Notes: a model not told the origin generated them from the letters alone. 64,000 nt of DNA from Neoarius graeffei (GCF_027579695.1 NC_083586.1:5700001-5764000); one strand, 5' to 3'; positions 10,791 through 22,375 are shown, counted from the stretch's first letter. Translations and numbers: made by a program.

Positions 10791-12200
10791 TTAGTCTACA
10801 AGGTTTCCCATACATAGACCATTGTGTGGCGCAGCGCCACACAATGGATTCCAATCGCCACACAGACTCCCGATTTTGAAAAAAAAACGTTGCGTATCGT
10901 TCTGTTCATTCATAGTGCTCTTTCTTCTCGTTCACGCATGCGCGCACACACCCACACACACACAGAGAGAGAGACAGAGAGGCGTGCACACAGGCCTGCC
11001 GTTGCACATATACCCGGACTGCAAGTAGGCCTGTTAGGCTAATTAAAAATAACGCAGCCTTCCCGATTCGCCTTCCGACCCCTTATTTTAAAAGGTAGCC
11101 TACGTCGCGCTCGTGATGAGCTTTATCATAGCCTTCTTGACTTACATCCCTGAGTCAGGCTATAAACCAATTTTGATGCATACAGTAGCAGCTTGACGTG
11201 AGGAACCGGCCTTATTGCATTATCCCGTTTATCCCGCTTCAGCATTCATGCAAGTTATTAATAATGGCTTGACATTCACAATAAATAAGGATTTCCCACT
11301 AGCCTAAATAAAATGTTGTTATACTCGCGGGATGCCTAGTTGATGCTATCTGAAGCATAAAATCTGAATATTTGAAGAAACATCTTTATTAGCGAAGTAG
11401 AATTGCAAGCGGGATTTCTCAGCTATGAATAGGGCAAGCACATAGAAATTCAGTACTCCTTTGTATATTTTTTTGATGTAATGGAAATTTTTAGTGCTTT
11501 GATGATGAAGAAAATATACTTTTTTATCCATAGATTAAAACAGACCTCAGGAATAGGCTCCAAGGGGAACACCTGGCAGCCTGCTTACGAATCTCCATAA
11601 ATGGTTCCGAACCCAATGACTTCCCTTATGATAGGGCACTTGAGTTTTTTTTCAGGAAGCCATGCAGAATTAAATGTTCTGATAGGGCATGCAGGCTTTG
11701 CACCAATTAGGGTAATGCTTTTTCATTATTTTTAGTTGCCTTGGTGTTACCTTAAGTGGTTTCTTACATCCAATTATGATATTTTAATTTTATTATTATT
11801 TTGTTGCTACATTATACTATTTATTTCATTTTAGTATTGGTTGAGGTAAGTGTTGAGTTCAATATTTAAAATAAAAACCTCCAGCTTGTTTTTTGCAATT
11901 TATTCCTTGAATGTCAACTAAAGAATGATTGAAAGATTGCCACCAAAAAGGCAAAAAACTAAGGTAAAAACTAAACTTTAACTTCAATTTTGGTGAGTAA
12001 TTTTCATAAATTTAAAAGACAGGTTTTCCACCAACATCAAGCCCAGCAAACTAATGGCCTGCCCTGTAATGTAAAGTTGGGTCGAGGAATGAAACCAGGC
12101 AGGGTTCTGGTAAAAATTGTTTTAGCCGTCTTCTCTTAAAGAACTTAAAAGAATTTAGATTGAACTGAATAATCTCAAATGCTTCTTGTAGCTTTAAAAT
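10791..12200. other. Unassigned sequence with a 29-nt perfect palindrome
   Basis: Positions 10,819-10,847 form a perfect hairpin (14-bp arms, ccattgtgtggcgc, 1-nt centre). The lead-in 'ggtttcccatacatagacc' resembles ends of fish DNA transposons, but no partner end was found. The rest to 12,200 is AT-rich and I recognise neither gene nor element. Confidence 0.35.
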
Positions 12201-12544
12201 AGTCCCAGCAGGTGACTCTGAAGAAAAATACTGTGTGTTTGAACACCGCCCACTGTAAACACTTTGCATACACCCCAATGACCGACTCCACCGACCACGA
12301 TTCCCTCATCGGCACGGCACAGTGGAGCACTACAAATTGCTACCTGGTCTGTGGGAAACACTGGTCTATGTCTATTTCTTATCTAGAGTGTTTATACTGT
12401 TTATATTGTTTATTTCAGTTATTCTATTTTTATTTATTGCATTGCCTGTTTGCACCGCGGGTCAGAGAGGACTGAAATTTCATCTGTGCTGTATGTCGAG
12501 CATGTATAGCATATATGACAAAGTTGACTTGACGACAGCAATTT
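12201..12544 (+). mobile_element. LINE 3' UTR fragment
   Basis: The stretch ends with 'gtcagagaggactgaaattt' and then '...atgacaaagttgacttgac', a polyadenylation-like tail with a short TTGAC repeat typical of fish LINE 3' ends. No coding sequence of this copy remains. It abuts the next LINE at 12,545. Confidence 0.45.
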
Positions 12545-14410
12545 AATTGATCACTGTCAGTTTGTTGATGTAAATGGCGATTTTTCTATGCATACTAAGG
12601 TAAAGTTTGGTGTTCCACAAGGTTCTATCTTAGGCCCACTGGCTTTTTTTCTTTTCACATGTTACCTCTGGGTAATGTTATCCACAAGCATGATATTAGC
12701 TTCCACTGTTATGCTGATGACACACAGTTGTATGCTTCTGCAAAGTCAGATGAGAGAAAAAAAGCTTAATAAAACTGATGAATGTGTAAAAGACATTATA
12801 CACTGGATGCTTATTAACTTCCTTTTACTTAACTCTGACAAGACAGAAGTACCTGTACTAGGACCACATGCAGCTAGAAGTAGGTTTTCTAATTACATAG
12901 TAACTCTGGATGGCCTTTCTGTTTTTTTCATGTGCAACAGTAAGACTTTGGGGTGATCTTTGACTCCAGTCTTTCATTTGAAACTCATTTTGATAACATG
13001 GCAAAGATGGCTTTATTTCATCTCAGAAATATTCCTAAGAAACAATGTCTTTACATGATGCAGAAAAACTAGTTCATAGATTTGTTCCCTCTAGGTTGGA
13101 TTATTGTAACGCCTTACTGTCTGGATGTTCCAATAAGTGCATAAACAAGTTCCAGTTAGTTCAAAATGCAGCAACAAGAGTCCTTACAAGAACTAGGAGA
13201 TATGACCATATCACCCCTATCTTATCCACATTGCACTGGCTCCCAATCAAATTTCATATTGATTATAAAATACTACGATTGACCTTTAAAGCACTGAATG
13301 GTCTCATGCCACAGTACCTGAGCGAACTTCTGGTCCTTTATGACTCACCACGCCTACTTAGATCAAAAAGTGTTTGCAGTCTGTTGGCACCTCATATAGT
13401 GAAGGCTCCATCAAGGGGCAGAGCCTTTTCTTACTAAGCCCCACAGTTATAGCACAGCCTTCCAAGTAATATTTAGGACTCAGAGAGACAGTCTTAATGT
13501 TTACGTCTTGACTGAAAACATATCTGTTTAGTCAAGCCTTTTGTTTGTTTGTATATATGTATGGATGCTGTCTCCCCCATCACCACCACTCTCACACATT
13601 CATTCGGGTTTGTTGACAGTGTAGTGGCTGCTGCTTTATGTCCCAGGGCTCCCTCATGTCTGTGTTACTTTCTGGCTCTCCCTTTTAGCTTTGCAGTTAT
13701 AGTTGGTCTTGCTGGACTTCCTGCTTGTACTCGGAACACAATATACACCGTTTTCTTAACAATTAGGTGACAATGGGCAAACCTAACAATCCGTGTTTCT
13801 CTCTCTCTGTCAAGTTACATGTCACTCCTGAGATACCAGTGATGCAGACCTCTCCTGCTCTTTGGACCTGCCTGGTCCATCCTGATGCCTTATGTCTAGC
13901 TGGAGTTCTCATCACTTTGCACCTGCAAGGATGGCCCATATGTACAGCGCCTGATCCATCCTGATGCCCTACTTCTAGCTGAGGTTCTCGTTACTTCTCT
14001 CCTGTGGAAGATGGCCTCATATGGACAATCTAAATATATAATTTAGGACTGCAGTTATCATGATCCGTTTTGCATTCAAGTCTCCATCAATGAACAGTTG
14101 ATAACATCAAAATAAACTTCATGTTAAAACTCTAATGAGTTTCCTGGTTATACAATTGCATTTTTTTGACCATATCGGACACACTTATAGAAGGGAGTTA
14201 TTTATAATCATGCAATCGGTCATCATCCAAATAAAGATGGGTTCCCTTTCGAGGTCATCTCAAGGAGTTTCTCTCTTTCCACTGTCACCTCAGACTTGCT
14301 CAACAAGGATACATTTATTAAGTAATATATTTAAAATCTGTATTTTTCTGTCAAACTTGTTTGCAACAATGGCTATTGTTAAAAGCATTCTACAAATAAA
14401 GTCAATTTAT
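12545..14410 (+). mobile_element. L2-like LINE, 5'-truncated, reverse transcriptase C-terminus plus 3' UTR
   Basis: Coding remnants (12,560-13,545) are followed by a long 3' UTR. The UTR ends with 'tctcaaggagtttctctctt' and, after a short AT stretch, '...ggctattgttaaaagcattc' and 'tacaaataaagtcaattt', the conserved 3' end of fish L2 elements. The 5' truncation within the reverse transcriptase is normal for LINE insertions. Confidence 0.8.
12560..13545 (+). pseudogene. L2-like reverse transcriptase fragment, decayed
   Basis: Visible motifs in order are [10 protein letters not shown] (RT motif B region), [15 protein letters not shown] (catalytic YADD box), KTEVPVLGPHA, then LGVIFDSSLSFETHFDNMAK, SRLDYCNALLSGC, LVQNAATRVLTRTRRYDHI, LHWLPIKFHIDYKI and PSRGRAFSY. 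This series is the C-terminal half of an L2 polymerase, close in wording to other fish copies. At least two frame changes separate the pieces (near 12,690 and between 12,950 and 13,045), and a stop falls shortly after RAFSY. It is non-functional. Confidence 0.8.
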
Positions 14411-15721
14411 TGGACAAAAAACTGCACCGAAAACACAACCTCCTTGATAGAGGCAATAACAATGCTTTCCAATCTCTCTTTCTCCACATGAACTCAGCTA
14501 AATCATGATCAGTTATGACACGATTAGGATGACCCTCAGTGAATAATCTACACTTCTTAGAGGTGTAACTTTGTGTGAACAGAAGACAGCATGGCAGATG
14601 AAGAATAGCAGCGAGCAGACCAACATCCTGATAGAAGTATCAAGGCAGTGGAGATACAAATCACTTCTGGTCACAACTTTAAGAATAAAACCAGAGCAAA
14701 AACAGGACGCAGAGCTGTGTGAGTTGGGCCTTTAGCCTTGAGTTAAAGTAACAGGTTTCATTGCTGCCAGAGCTAACTGTTAGACACAGTTCTCTCTCTC
14801 CAGGGATCAGAGGCTTCGAGCTCAACACCAAACGATTCTTCCAGTAGCGAGATCTCCAGGTTTAGGAAAACATGCCTAAAATAGTCCGCTATGATTTCAT
14901 CCATTTTCAATGTGTAAAGCTTTCGGCTTAACATCCTGCAGAGGGGATGACGCTGCCTGATTGGCTTATATATAAATTTAAAAAAAAAAAAACGAGGGAA
15001 AAAAAAGGTCTGTAAGAAATCAAGCTGAGAAATAGAAGCTGTAATTGAGAGGAAATCGCAATTTAGCAAAATTAATAATAATAATGTGATGGAAATTAAC
15101 TTTAAGTGAAGATTATTTAAGTACTTTCAATATACAACTAAGCAGGTTAGCCAAACTACAGCTCTCTCCTGAGTGGATAAGTAGTGCACTACCGAGAGTG
15201 CACACGGCATTATTTCAGACTGAACGGAGTTCACTAAAACAGTAAAGTGGAGATATATTAGGGATTCGACCACACACCTTCAGTTTAACTTACCTCAGGG
15301 TTTTAAATCCTCAGAGCCAAACACAATAACGTGCTTTTATTTTTATAAACCGAGGGGCTAAAGCTGTTCAGGCGAGCAGCGGTTTTTTCTTCTCCAGTGT
15401 TTTCTGTCGGTTGGAGAAGCAGCTACTGGACGCGTTACCGCCACCACCTGGACTGGAGTTTCAGGGTGGAGGACGCCTATCCCAACCCCCCCTTACACAC
15501 TTCGACTAACAACAATTAAAATGTCGTTTTAAAAAGTGTAATATTACATGCCTGGACCCATTTGGCTGTCTGTGCTGTTTTTTTTTTTTTTCTGCTAGAA
15601 GCTAAAATTCTCTGTGGCTGGTTTGCTTCCAGTGGAACTGGTGCAAAGCCCAAAGTGGGCAGAATAATAAAGACTCCTCTAAGGCACAGAAAGCCAGCAT
15701 CTATTTGAACTGCTGCTCATG
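14411..15721. other. Unassigned sequence
   Basis: No open frame longer than about 100 codons has a recognisable motif. The last 300 bases are GC-richer and read like a promoter or 5' UTR of unknown origin ('ccgccaccacctggactgga'). I cannot assign it to an element family. Confidence 0.3.
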
Positions 15722-15724
15722 TAA

Positions 15725-16330
15725 GGCAGCTGGGCCATAGAAGGTTCACGCTGCACACTACACACGTGTAAAGAAAAGTGGACAAACGTAGCATGACTTG
15801 CTCTGGGCCATAGAACGGCGTTCACGTTGCACGCTGCACACTTCACGCGTGAAGCGAGAAATGAACATGCACACTTTTTTCTAGGTGTGAAGATGGAAAT
15901 TCCAGTCAATGCATGCGGTCACCGCCGCGCCAGCCAATCAGAACGGGTCTAGGGAGATAACTCCATGCTTTCAGGGGAAAACTTCAGAAAAAATATAATT
16001 GAATGGTATAATTGAAAAATAGTTCTTCATCGGGATTGTCAAGCAGATTATGGAATGTTCGGTGAAATTCACCACGGGTTTCTCTCAGAAGGACGTGTTC
16101 TCGGCTCCAAATTCTGTTCCTTTTTCTCTTCCTCTGTCTCAGTAAAAGCAGAATGAGGCAATCGTCGTCATCCGAAGAGTCCATATTGTTGGTTACTCAG
16201 TCAAAGTAGAACAGACGCAACACGTGAACATCCAAGCATGAAGTTTAATGGCCCAGGGTCCGGTTCTTCACGTGAACGTGTAGCGTGTAGCATGCAGCGT
16301 GCAGCGTGAACCTTCTATGGCCCAGCTGCC
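15725..16330 (-). mobile_element. PIF-Harbinger transposon, internally deleted, TAA target duplication
   Basis: The ends are inverted repeats of about 32 bp beginning GGCAGCTGGGCCATAGAAGG, flanked by TAA at 15,722-15,724 and 16,331-16,333. A 3-bp TWA duplication is the Harbinger hallmark. Each subterminal region carries several 'cacgctgcac'-like words. A second copy of the TIR-like phrase 'gggccatagaa' lies at about 15,808, suggesting an internal duplication of the left end. The only coding remnant is a transposase N-terminus. Confidence 0.85.
15984..16184 (-). pseudogene. Harbinger transposase N-terminal remnant
   Basis: This 66-residue frame begins MDSSDDDDCLILLLL, then a basic run (RQRKRKRNR), then EFHRTFHNLLDN and ELFFNY. 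The acidic start, basic patch and 'EFH-L...D-E-FF-Y' pattern match the N-terminus of fish Harbinger transposases, which precedes the DDE domain. The catalytic part is absent because the element is internally deleted. Confidence 0.65.
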
Positions 16331-16593
16331 TAACATAACACTTCCCTACCTATGAGCTCACAGACACTTGTTGCTTGACACCCCTCCCTTCCTGACTTTT
16401 GACAATATCAATATTTGAAATCACAATTTCCAGATGACAAGGTGAATGTTTTTCTATTGCACCAATGCCCAAGCAGTTTTCTATCAAAATCTTGATGTCT
16501 ACAAACGGTGTCTGTCCAAGGTGATATTTAAACAAATATTAGGGATGCTGTATGTATATGTATAAAAGTATACTCTGGAGGTATACTTTTAGG

Positions 16594-16988
16594 GCAGCAT
16601 GTTGGTGTGGTGGTTAATGCTGTTACTGCACAGTAAGAAGGTTCTGGGTTCTACAGGGTCGCAGGCAAGCTGGAGCCTATCCCAGCTGACTACGGGCGAA
16701 AGGCAGGGTACACCCTGGACAAGTCGCCAGGTCATCACAGGGCTGACACATAGACACAGACAACCATTCACACTCACATTCACACCTACGGTCAATTTAG
16801 AGTCACCAGTTAACCTAACCTGCATGTCTTTGGACTGTGGGGGAAACCAGAGCACCCAGAGGAACCCATGCAGACACGGGGAGAACATGCAAACTCCGCA
16901 CAGAAAGGCCCTCGCTGGCCATGGGGCTCAAACCCGGACCTTCTTGCTGTGAGGCGACAGCGCTAACCACTACACCACCGTGCTGCCC
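16594..16988 (-). mobile_element. tRNA-derived SINE with two opposed heads
   Basis: From 16,988 leftwards the - strand reads the SINE head 'ggcagcacggtggtgtagtg' with box A (TGGTGTAGTGGTTAGC) and box B-like (GGTCCGGGTTTGAGCCC) promoter words, then the body down to about 16,655. At 16,594-16,654 a second, diverged head runs on the + strand ('gtggtggttaatgctgttac'). The structure is therefore a head-to-head pair rather than one simple copy. Translations of this repeat give long but meaningless open frames. Confidence 0.8.
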
Positions 16989-18769
16989 TATTTCTCTTTT
17001 TTTATTTTCTCTATTTTTTTTGTTTTGTGTATGTGTTTGTGTAGTTTGATGTTTGTTTTTGTTCGAGTGTTTTTGTCCACTGGTTGTGGTGTAGCTCCAG
17101 ACCCAGTTTTGGGCATTGGTTCCCTCCAGGCCTTGGTTCGCCATGGGTGATGCCTGTGCTCCTAGCTATGGACTGCAGTGAGCTCATTGCTCATTTTAAC
17201 ATTGTGGTTGTCCAACACTCTGTGCTTTAGTGCTTGGCGTCGTGGTCTGAGTGGTGTTGCCGGCGGCATCACGGCAGCTGTGCTGGCGGTGTGGGACTTA
17301 TTTTGTGGTCCTTTTCGTGGGCCTGTGGCTGCTACACAATTGGAATGACATCCTGGCCTCTATTTGGTGGACTTTATTATTTATTTATTTGTTCCCAATA
17401 ATTGTAAAGCCACTTGGATAAACGTTCAGTTTATTTCTCATGTTCACTGGTAATAAAGCACTTCAAATATTCAGTATGAACCTTAATACTTTCTTGAGAC
17501 CATGATTTAAGTTATGATTTACCACCACTGCTGTGTCACTGGGCTCGTGGTGGTTGTGGCCCCTAGGAGCGGGGCCCTGCTATGATAAGTGTCCTTTATT
17601 TTTGTGCATGGAATGGGGCAAACCTAGCATGCATAATCTGATCAAAATAAACTATTAACACATGAAATTGATAGATTTTGTTATCTGGCAACATTTAGTT
17701 GATAACGTCATCAGTTTGGTGTTGGAGTAACATTATTGGATAAAACTTCAATTGGAATCGTGTGTGTGCATGCGCGCACGCACGCTAACTACCTAGCTTC
17801 ATTTGGAGTTCACTTCTTTGTCTCTTGATAGTCACTGTGAGGTACTGAAGCGGGCTAAGGCAAAACAGAGTGCCACAACAGGTAAGACGTTTTCATTGGA
17901 TACGTTTTCAACATAGACTGAAATGAAATAAATTAATAAATATATTTATTGCTAGTGCTGGAGGACAACTGCGCGATAGTGACAGTAGCACCATGGAAAC
18001 TACATTGGGCATGTGTGTGTCGATGCTAGGGGGTGGAGTTTCTTTCTAACTAATGCAATGGCATTTAAGCCCAATCAACTGATTCAATGACTGAGCAAGA
18101 ATGAAATTAATAACCAGGGGTTTGGAGGCAGAAGCCCCCAATAATACTTGTGGAAAAAATATGATTCAGGACACATTACATTAACAGCATTTAAATAATC
18201 AGATGAACTGAGACAATCACATTCTGAAGCAAATTAAATAATCTTATATCGGTAACTTAAACACACAATACAAGTTACATGTATTAATCTAAATGCAGGT
18301 AAACAACGTGGTATTTTTGTTGTTTTTTTATCCAAATGAGAGTCGGAGCTTACCCATCTGTGTTCTCGCTTCTTGAAGGCCTCATCTTGCGGCCAATTAT
18401 TTTGAAACAATCTGACTTTCAGTTACTTGTTCAGTTCTCCGTTCATTCACTTCTTCCATGTAAGGGTGAGATGGCAGCAATATCCAATTTAGAAATAAGA
18501 TGGCTGCTCCACTCATTCTCTCTATACTGTGTATTCCACCATTACTGCTCGGCTCAGGCAATTAGTAAAACCTGGGATGGAGTGGGATGTCACCAGTTTT
18601 AGCAACAACCGCGGAGAGGTCACTGCCCAAGCAATATGTCCCGTCCCGTTCCATCCCGGGATTTAGCAACAAGCCTCAGCTCATGCTCCAGGAGGACTGG
18701 TGCAACTGAATTCACTTTTAAAAAATAAAATGAAATAAATTATTTTCTTGTTCTTTAATTGTTGGGACT
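16989..18769. other. Unassigned sequence, possible LINE 3' UTR at 17,040-17,460
   Basis: The 17,040-17,460 block ends 'ttgtaaagccacttggataa', resembling LINE 3' UTR endings, but has no coding part. The rest shows no gene or element that I recognise. Confidence 0.3.
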
Positions 18770-19042
18770 GCACCCTCTTTCAATACGGGCTTATAGCCAA
18801 CACTCCTCAACAGATCAGAGGTCTCGTACAAGTTTGGAGTTCACAAACAACCGAGCCCAGGACCTCAGATGGGGTAAGAGAGAGCTAAGTTGAGTAAGCC
18901 AGGAGTCCATACTGGAATCTTCTGCTCTGTCATCAGACTTCTTGTCCCATCACGACTCATGAAAGTACTGTAAGAGCCTATGGAATGAAGGTTTCACTCA
19001 AGGTCACATAACTTGCAACTAGGGTGACACAACAAAGACACA

Positions 19043-19114
19043 TTCCCATACCAGGGCTCAAACCCAGGCCACCTCAGTGAAAACCAGGAATCCTGACCAC
19101 TAGACCATATTGGA
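19043..19114 (-). pseudogene. tRNA-Glu (anticodon TTC) pseudogene
   Basis: On the - strand 72 nt align with vertebrate tRNA-Glu-UUC over the full length: 'tccaatatggtctagtggtc', anticodon loop 'gttttca', T-arm 'ctgggtttgagccctgg'. The acceptor stem has one mismatch and the anticodon stem has two, so it is probably not functional. Confidence 0.7.
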
Positions 19115-19776
19115 CAGCCTTAAAGTCTAAAGGCCACCTTTAAAATGCTTAGGCCATTGTTGAGAACCCAGGATTTTTCCAGAAAAGTAGCTGTCAATTT
19201 TCATTTTGTTTAGTTGTGTGGCTAGCAGCTTGAACTTTGTTGTGATTAGAAAGTGTATTATCCAGAACATTGCATGGGATAAAAGAGAGCCATGCCAGCC
19301 ACAAGCCAAACTTAGAATATTCTCATCCATAATAAGACACAATATCTCTTGCTCCACAAAGTTCACATCCATGCACAGGTTTGATTTTTGTTGGAGTTTA
19401 AAAGAACTTTACACAGTCCCATTTCTAAGTGGCTGCAGGAGTGATATTGTGACCAAAGCACGCAGGACTGAATGGAGATGTTATCTGTAAGAAAATTTTC
19501 CCTCTCTCAAAGGGTTGCTGGTCATAGCCCATGGTCAGACTGTGAGCAGAAGCTTCGAGCTTTGTCAGAGTTAGCTTTTAGAACACAGGTTTCAGTGGCC
19601 TTGTTGAAAGATGTCCTCACTTCAGAAAATGATATAGGTAACTCCAAGAATATTGAACCTTGGTCCAATCTACTGAGCTGTGCAGGCTCTAAGGTGAGCT
19701 GTCTTGAACCATAGGACATATATTTTCTTTTAGAACATGAAGCATTTTGACCATCAGGTCACTTGAAAAATGTCAC

Positions 19777-19826
19777 CAGCATGATTCCGGAACAGAAGGT
19801 TGCATTTTCAAGCCAACAAGGTGTCA
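19777..19826 (+). pseudogene. tRNA-Trp 3' half, decayed
   Basis: 'atgattccggaacagaaggt' followed by 'tgcattttcaagcc' resembles the anticodon arm to T-arm of tRNA-Trp. A better copy of the same unit is at 21,297. The 5' half is not recognisable. Confidence 0.45.
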
Positions 19827-20221
19827 TCTTGTCTCTGTATAACTCATACAAAACACCTTTTCCAAATGATTGCCCATCATCTGGAACAAATAATGATCAA
19901 AAATACTTGTTTAACCTACAAAATGAGATAGTTAACTCATAGAATTTGAATCTTGGTCCTATCAACTGAGCTGTGGAGGCTATAAGGTGAGCTGTACTGA
20001 ACCATAGGACATATTTTCTTTTCAAACATGAAAAAGTATGACCATCAGGTCACTTGGAAAATGTTACCAGCATGAGTCTGCTTTATGACCATCATTCTAA
20101 AGTCTTATCTTGGTTCAAGGAATCCCTTTCTTGTTATGGTATTGGACTCCTTTGACAAGCATCACAATTTTCAACCATGCCTGTCTTTTTGGAACAAGGA
20201 TATCAATTGACTAAAAAGCAA

Positions 20222-20300
20222 GCCTGTTCCTCTGACAAAGACAGAATTAAGCATTGGACCATCAGATTAAAACACTGATGCGCTCCTGAGCTTTCCAGGC
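20222..20300 (-). pseudogene. tRNA-Lys (anticodon TTT) pseudogene, copy 1
   Basis: The - strand starts GCCTGGAAAGCTCAG and continues to 'catcagtgttttaatctgat' and 'ggtcca', matching tRNA-Lys-UUU through the D-arm, anticodon arm and variable loop. The T-arm and 3' end are degraded, and the copy is some 6 nt longer than a normal tRNA. Confidence 0.65.
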
Positions 20301-20783
20301 TCCATGCTTCTATTTCTTTAAGGGTCAAAGCATGTCAGGACTTTGGACACACATTTTCAACAGGTTCCTTTGATTCAATGGAAGCCCTGCTCATACCATC
20401 TGGTGTTTGTCGTATTCAAAAATGTCATAATATACCTTTCCTTTGAACCCTCAAAACAGGGTACCCTCAAAAACCAACTTTTCCACTGATTGCCCATCAT
20501 GTGACACAAATAGTGACATAAAGGATTCATATAAAATGTAAAAGTGTGAAGTTAACTGAAAGAAAGTTGACACCTTGGTGTTGTCACATTGGATGACAAG
20601 TGCCTAAGTTGAGCATCAGTTGTCCACACTTTATATTCACACACTGAGGTGAGAATTGCCATATGATCCATTAATATATTGGGAAGGGAAATCCAGCCAG
20701 GTTATGCTTCATATTGAGCTCATTCTCTGCAAAAGCTTGAGTTCAGAGCGATACAAACTTTGTACCATGATGGTTCGGTCTAT

Positions 20784-20861
20784 AACCTTTTAGCTCAGGT
20801 GCAATGGTTGCGTATCTGACTCTAGATCAGAAGGTTGCATGCTGAAATCACATTGAGGTCA
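20784..20861 (+). pseudogene. tRNA-Trp-like pseudogene carrying a CTA anticodon
   Basis: 'ggtgcaatggttgcgtatct' then 'gactctagatcagaaggttg' and 'catgctgaaatcacattgag' follow tRNA-Trp (normally GACTCCAGATCAGAAGGTTG). The C-to-T change turns the CCA anticodon into CTA, which would pair with UAG. The acceptor 5' side has drifted ('aacctttt'), so it is unlikely to be expressed as a tRNA. Confidence 0.6.
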
Positions 20862-21296
20862 TGCACCAACAGAATGCTGTTGGCTTTTTGCAGAGACTTT
20901 CAGATGGACTCCAATCTCTAGGATGACCATTCAGGATTTTGCCAAGCTCATGCAAAAAGGTAATATTGCTCTGCTAACAACTCTTTCACCAAAGTGCCTT
21001 TCATAACTTCGCAACCTAATGTAATATGTTTACAAAATTTGTCCACTGGGCTTGCTTGAAAAAATGCCGCAAAATACTGCTTGAGAAGCTTTCAGAACTC
21101 AGGTTTCAGTGGCCTTGTTGAAGGATGTCTGAGCTTCAGAAAATGGTATCGGTAACTCAAAGAATGTTGAACCTTGGTCCTATCTACTGAGCTGTGCAGG
21201 CTTGAAGGTGAGCTGTATTGAACCATAGGATATGTATTTTCTTTTAGAACATGAAGAATTTTGGCCATCAGGTCACTTGAAAAATGTTACCAGCAT

Positions 21297-21342
21297 GACT
21301 CCAGATCAGAAGGTTGCATGTTCAAGCCAACAAGGTGTCATC
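21297..21342 (+). pseudogene. tRNA-Trp 3' half (CCA anticodon retained)
   Basis: 'tgactccagatcagaaggtt' then 'gcatgttcaagccaacaagg' matches the anticodon arm, variable loop and T-arm of tRNA-Trp. The sequence upstream does not fold as a D-arm, so only the 3' half survives. Confidence 0.6.
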
Positions 21343-21580
21343 TTGTCTCTGTATACCTCATACAAAGCAGCGCTCTGCCACCTTTTCCAAGAAGTTTGAT
21401 CATCAAGTCACTTCGAAAATGTTACCAGCATGAGTCTGCTTTATAACAGTCAAGCTAAAATCTTATCTTGGTTCAAGGAAAACCTTTCTTGTCAATGTAT
21501 TGGACTCCTTCGACAAGCATCACCATTTTCAACCATACTTGTCTTCTTGGAACAAGGAGACCAATTGACTAATAAACAAG

Positions 21581-21662
21581 TCTGTTCCTCTGACAAAGAT
21601 GGAATTCATCATTGGACCATCAGATTAAAACACTGATGTGCTCCCGTCTGAGCTTTCCAGGC
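21581..21662 (-). pseudogene. tRNA-Lys (anticodon TTT) pseudogene, copy 2
   Basis: The - strand reads GCCTGGAAAGCTCAGACGGG then 'agcacatcagtgttttaatc' and 'tgatggtcca', better preserved in the D-loop than copy 1. The T-arm is again altered. It is the paralogue of 20,222-20,300 within the duplicated unit. Confidence 0.65.
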
Positions 21663-21904
21663 TCCACTCTTCTGTTTCTTTAAGAGTCAAAGCATGTCAG
21701 GACTTTGGACACACATTTTCAACAGGTTCCTTTGATTCAATTGAAGCCATGCTCATACCGTCTGGTGTTTGTCACATTCAAAAATGTCTTAATATACCTT
21801 TCCTTTGAACCCTCAAAACAGGGTACCCTCAAAAACCAACTTTTCCACTGATTGCCCATCATGTGACACAAATAGTGACATAAAGGATTTATCTAAAATG
21901 TAGG

Positions 21905-22375
21905 CTGCAGGGCACGGATGTAGATTGCCTTCTAAACACCATGCTCAAACCACCTGGGGTCCCTGTCTAGCACTTTAACGTCCTCAATATTGACACTGTG
22001 GTCAGTACAGGCCTTGTGTATGTAGTATGACACCTCAAACAGGGGTTCAGGGAGCAGGTGTCCTAGCTCAGTCAACTCCTCTTTGGTGTCATACCACATA
22101 CACAAGGCTTGTCCTGACCACAGCGTCAACATTGAGGACATTAAAGTGCTAGACAGGGACCCCAGGTGGTTTGAGAGTAATGTTAAGAAGGCACTCTACA
22201 TCCATGCCCTGCAGCTGACCCTAAGTAGAGAGGGGGAGGAGATACCAACTTCCGGAGATCTACACTAAGCTTGTCAGAGCGCATGTGTGCACTGACATCA
22301 CTTCTTAGCCCAGTTCATCACAGCTGAAGAAGGATCCAGCTGGATCCGAAAATTCCCAAGTGAGTTTTCATTTCT
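21905..22375. mobile_element. Inverted pair of Penelope-like element 3' ends
   Basis: A - strand copy (about 22,080 to 21,930) and a + strand copy (about 22,083 to 22,340) both encode the C-terminal tail of a PLE protein: HSVNIED, then KVLDRDPRWFE, then (+ copy only) KKALYIHALQLTLSRE. This pattern follows the GIY-YIG domain in fish PLEs. The + copy continues into a 3' tail ('gaagaaggatccagctggat'). They lie head to head with almost no spacer, as in the larger PLE dimer at 26,966-31,444. The insertion point is within a tRNA-cluster-like unit. Confidence 0.65.

Noticed and set aside
16599-16952. Long open frames over the SINE copies (also 30,732-31,121 and 47,280-47,643)
   Set aside because: They are translations of the same SINE on either strand, in elements with target duplications.
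20784-20861. Functional suppressor tRNA
   Set aside because: The acceptor stem no longer pairs and the unit is several bases too long. Treated as a pseudogene.
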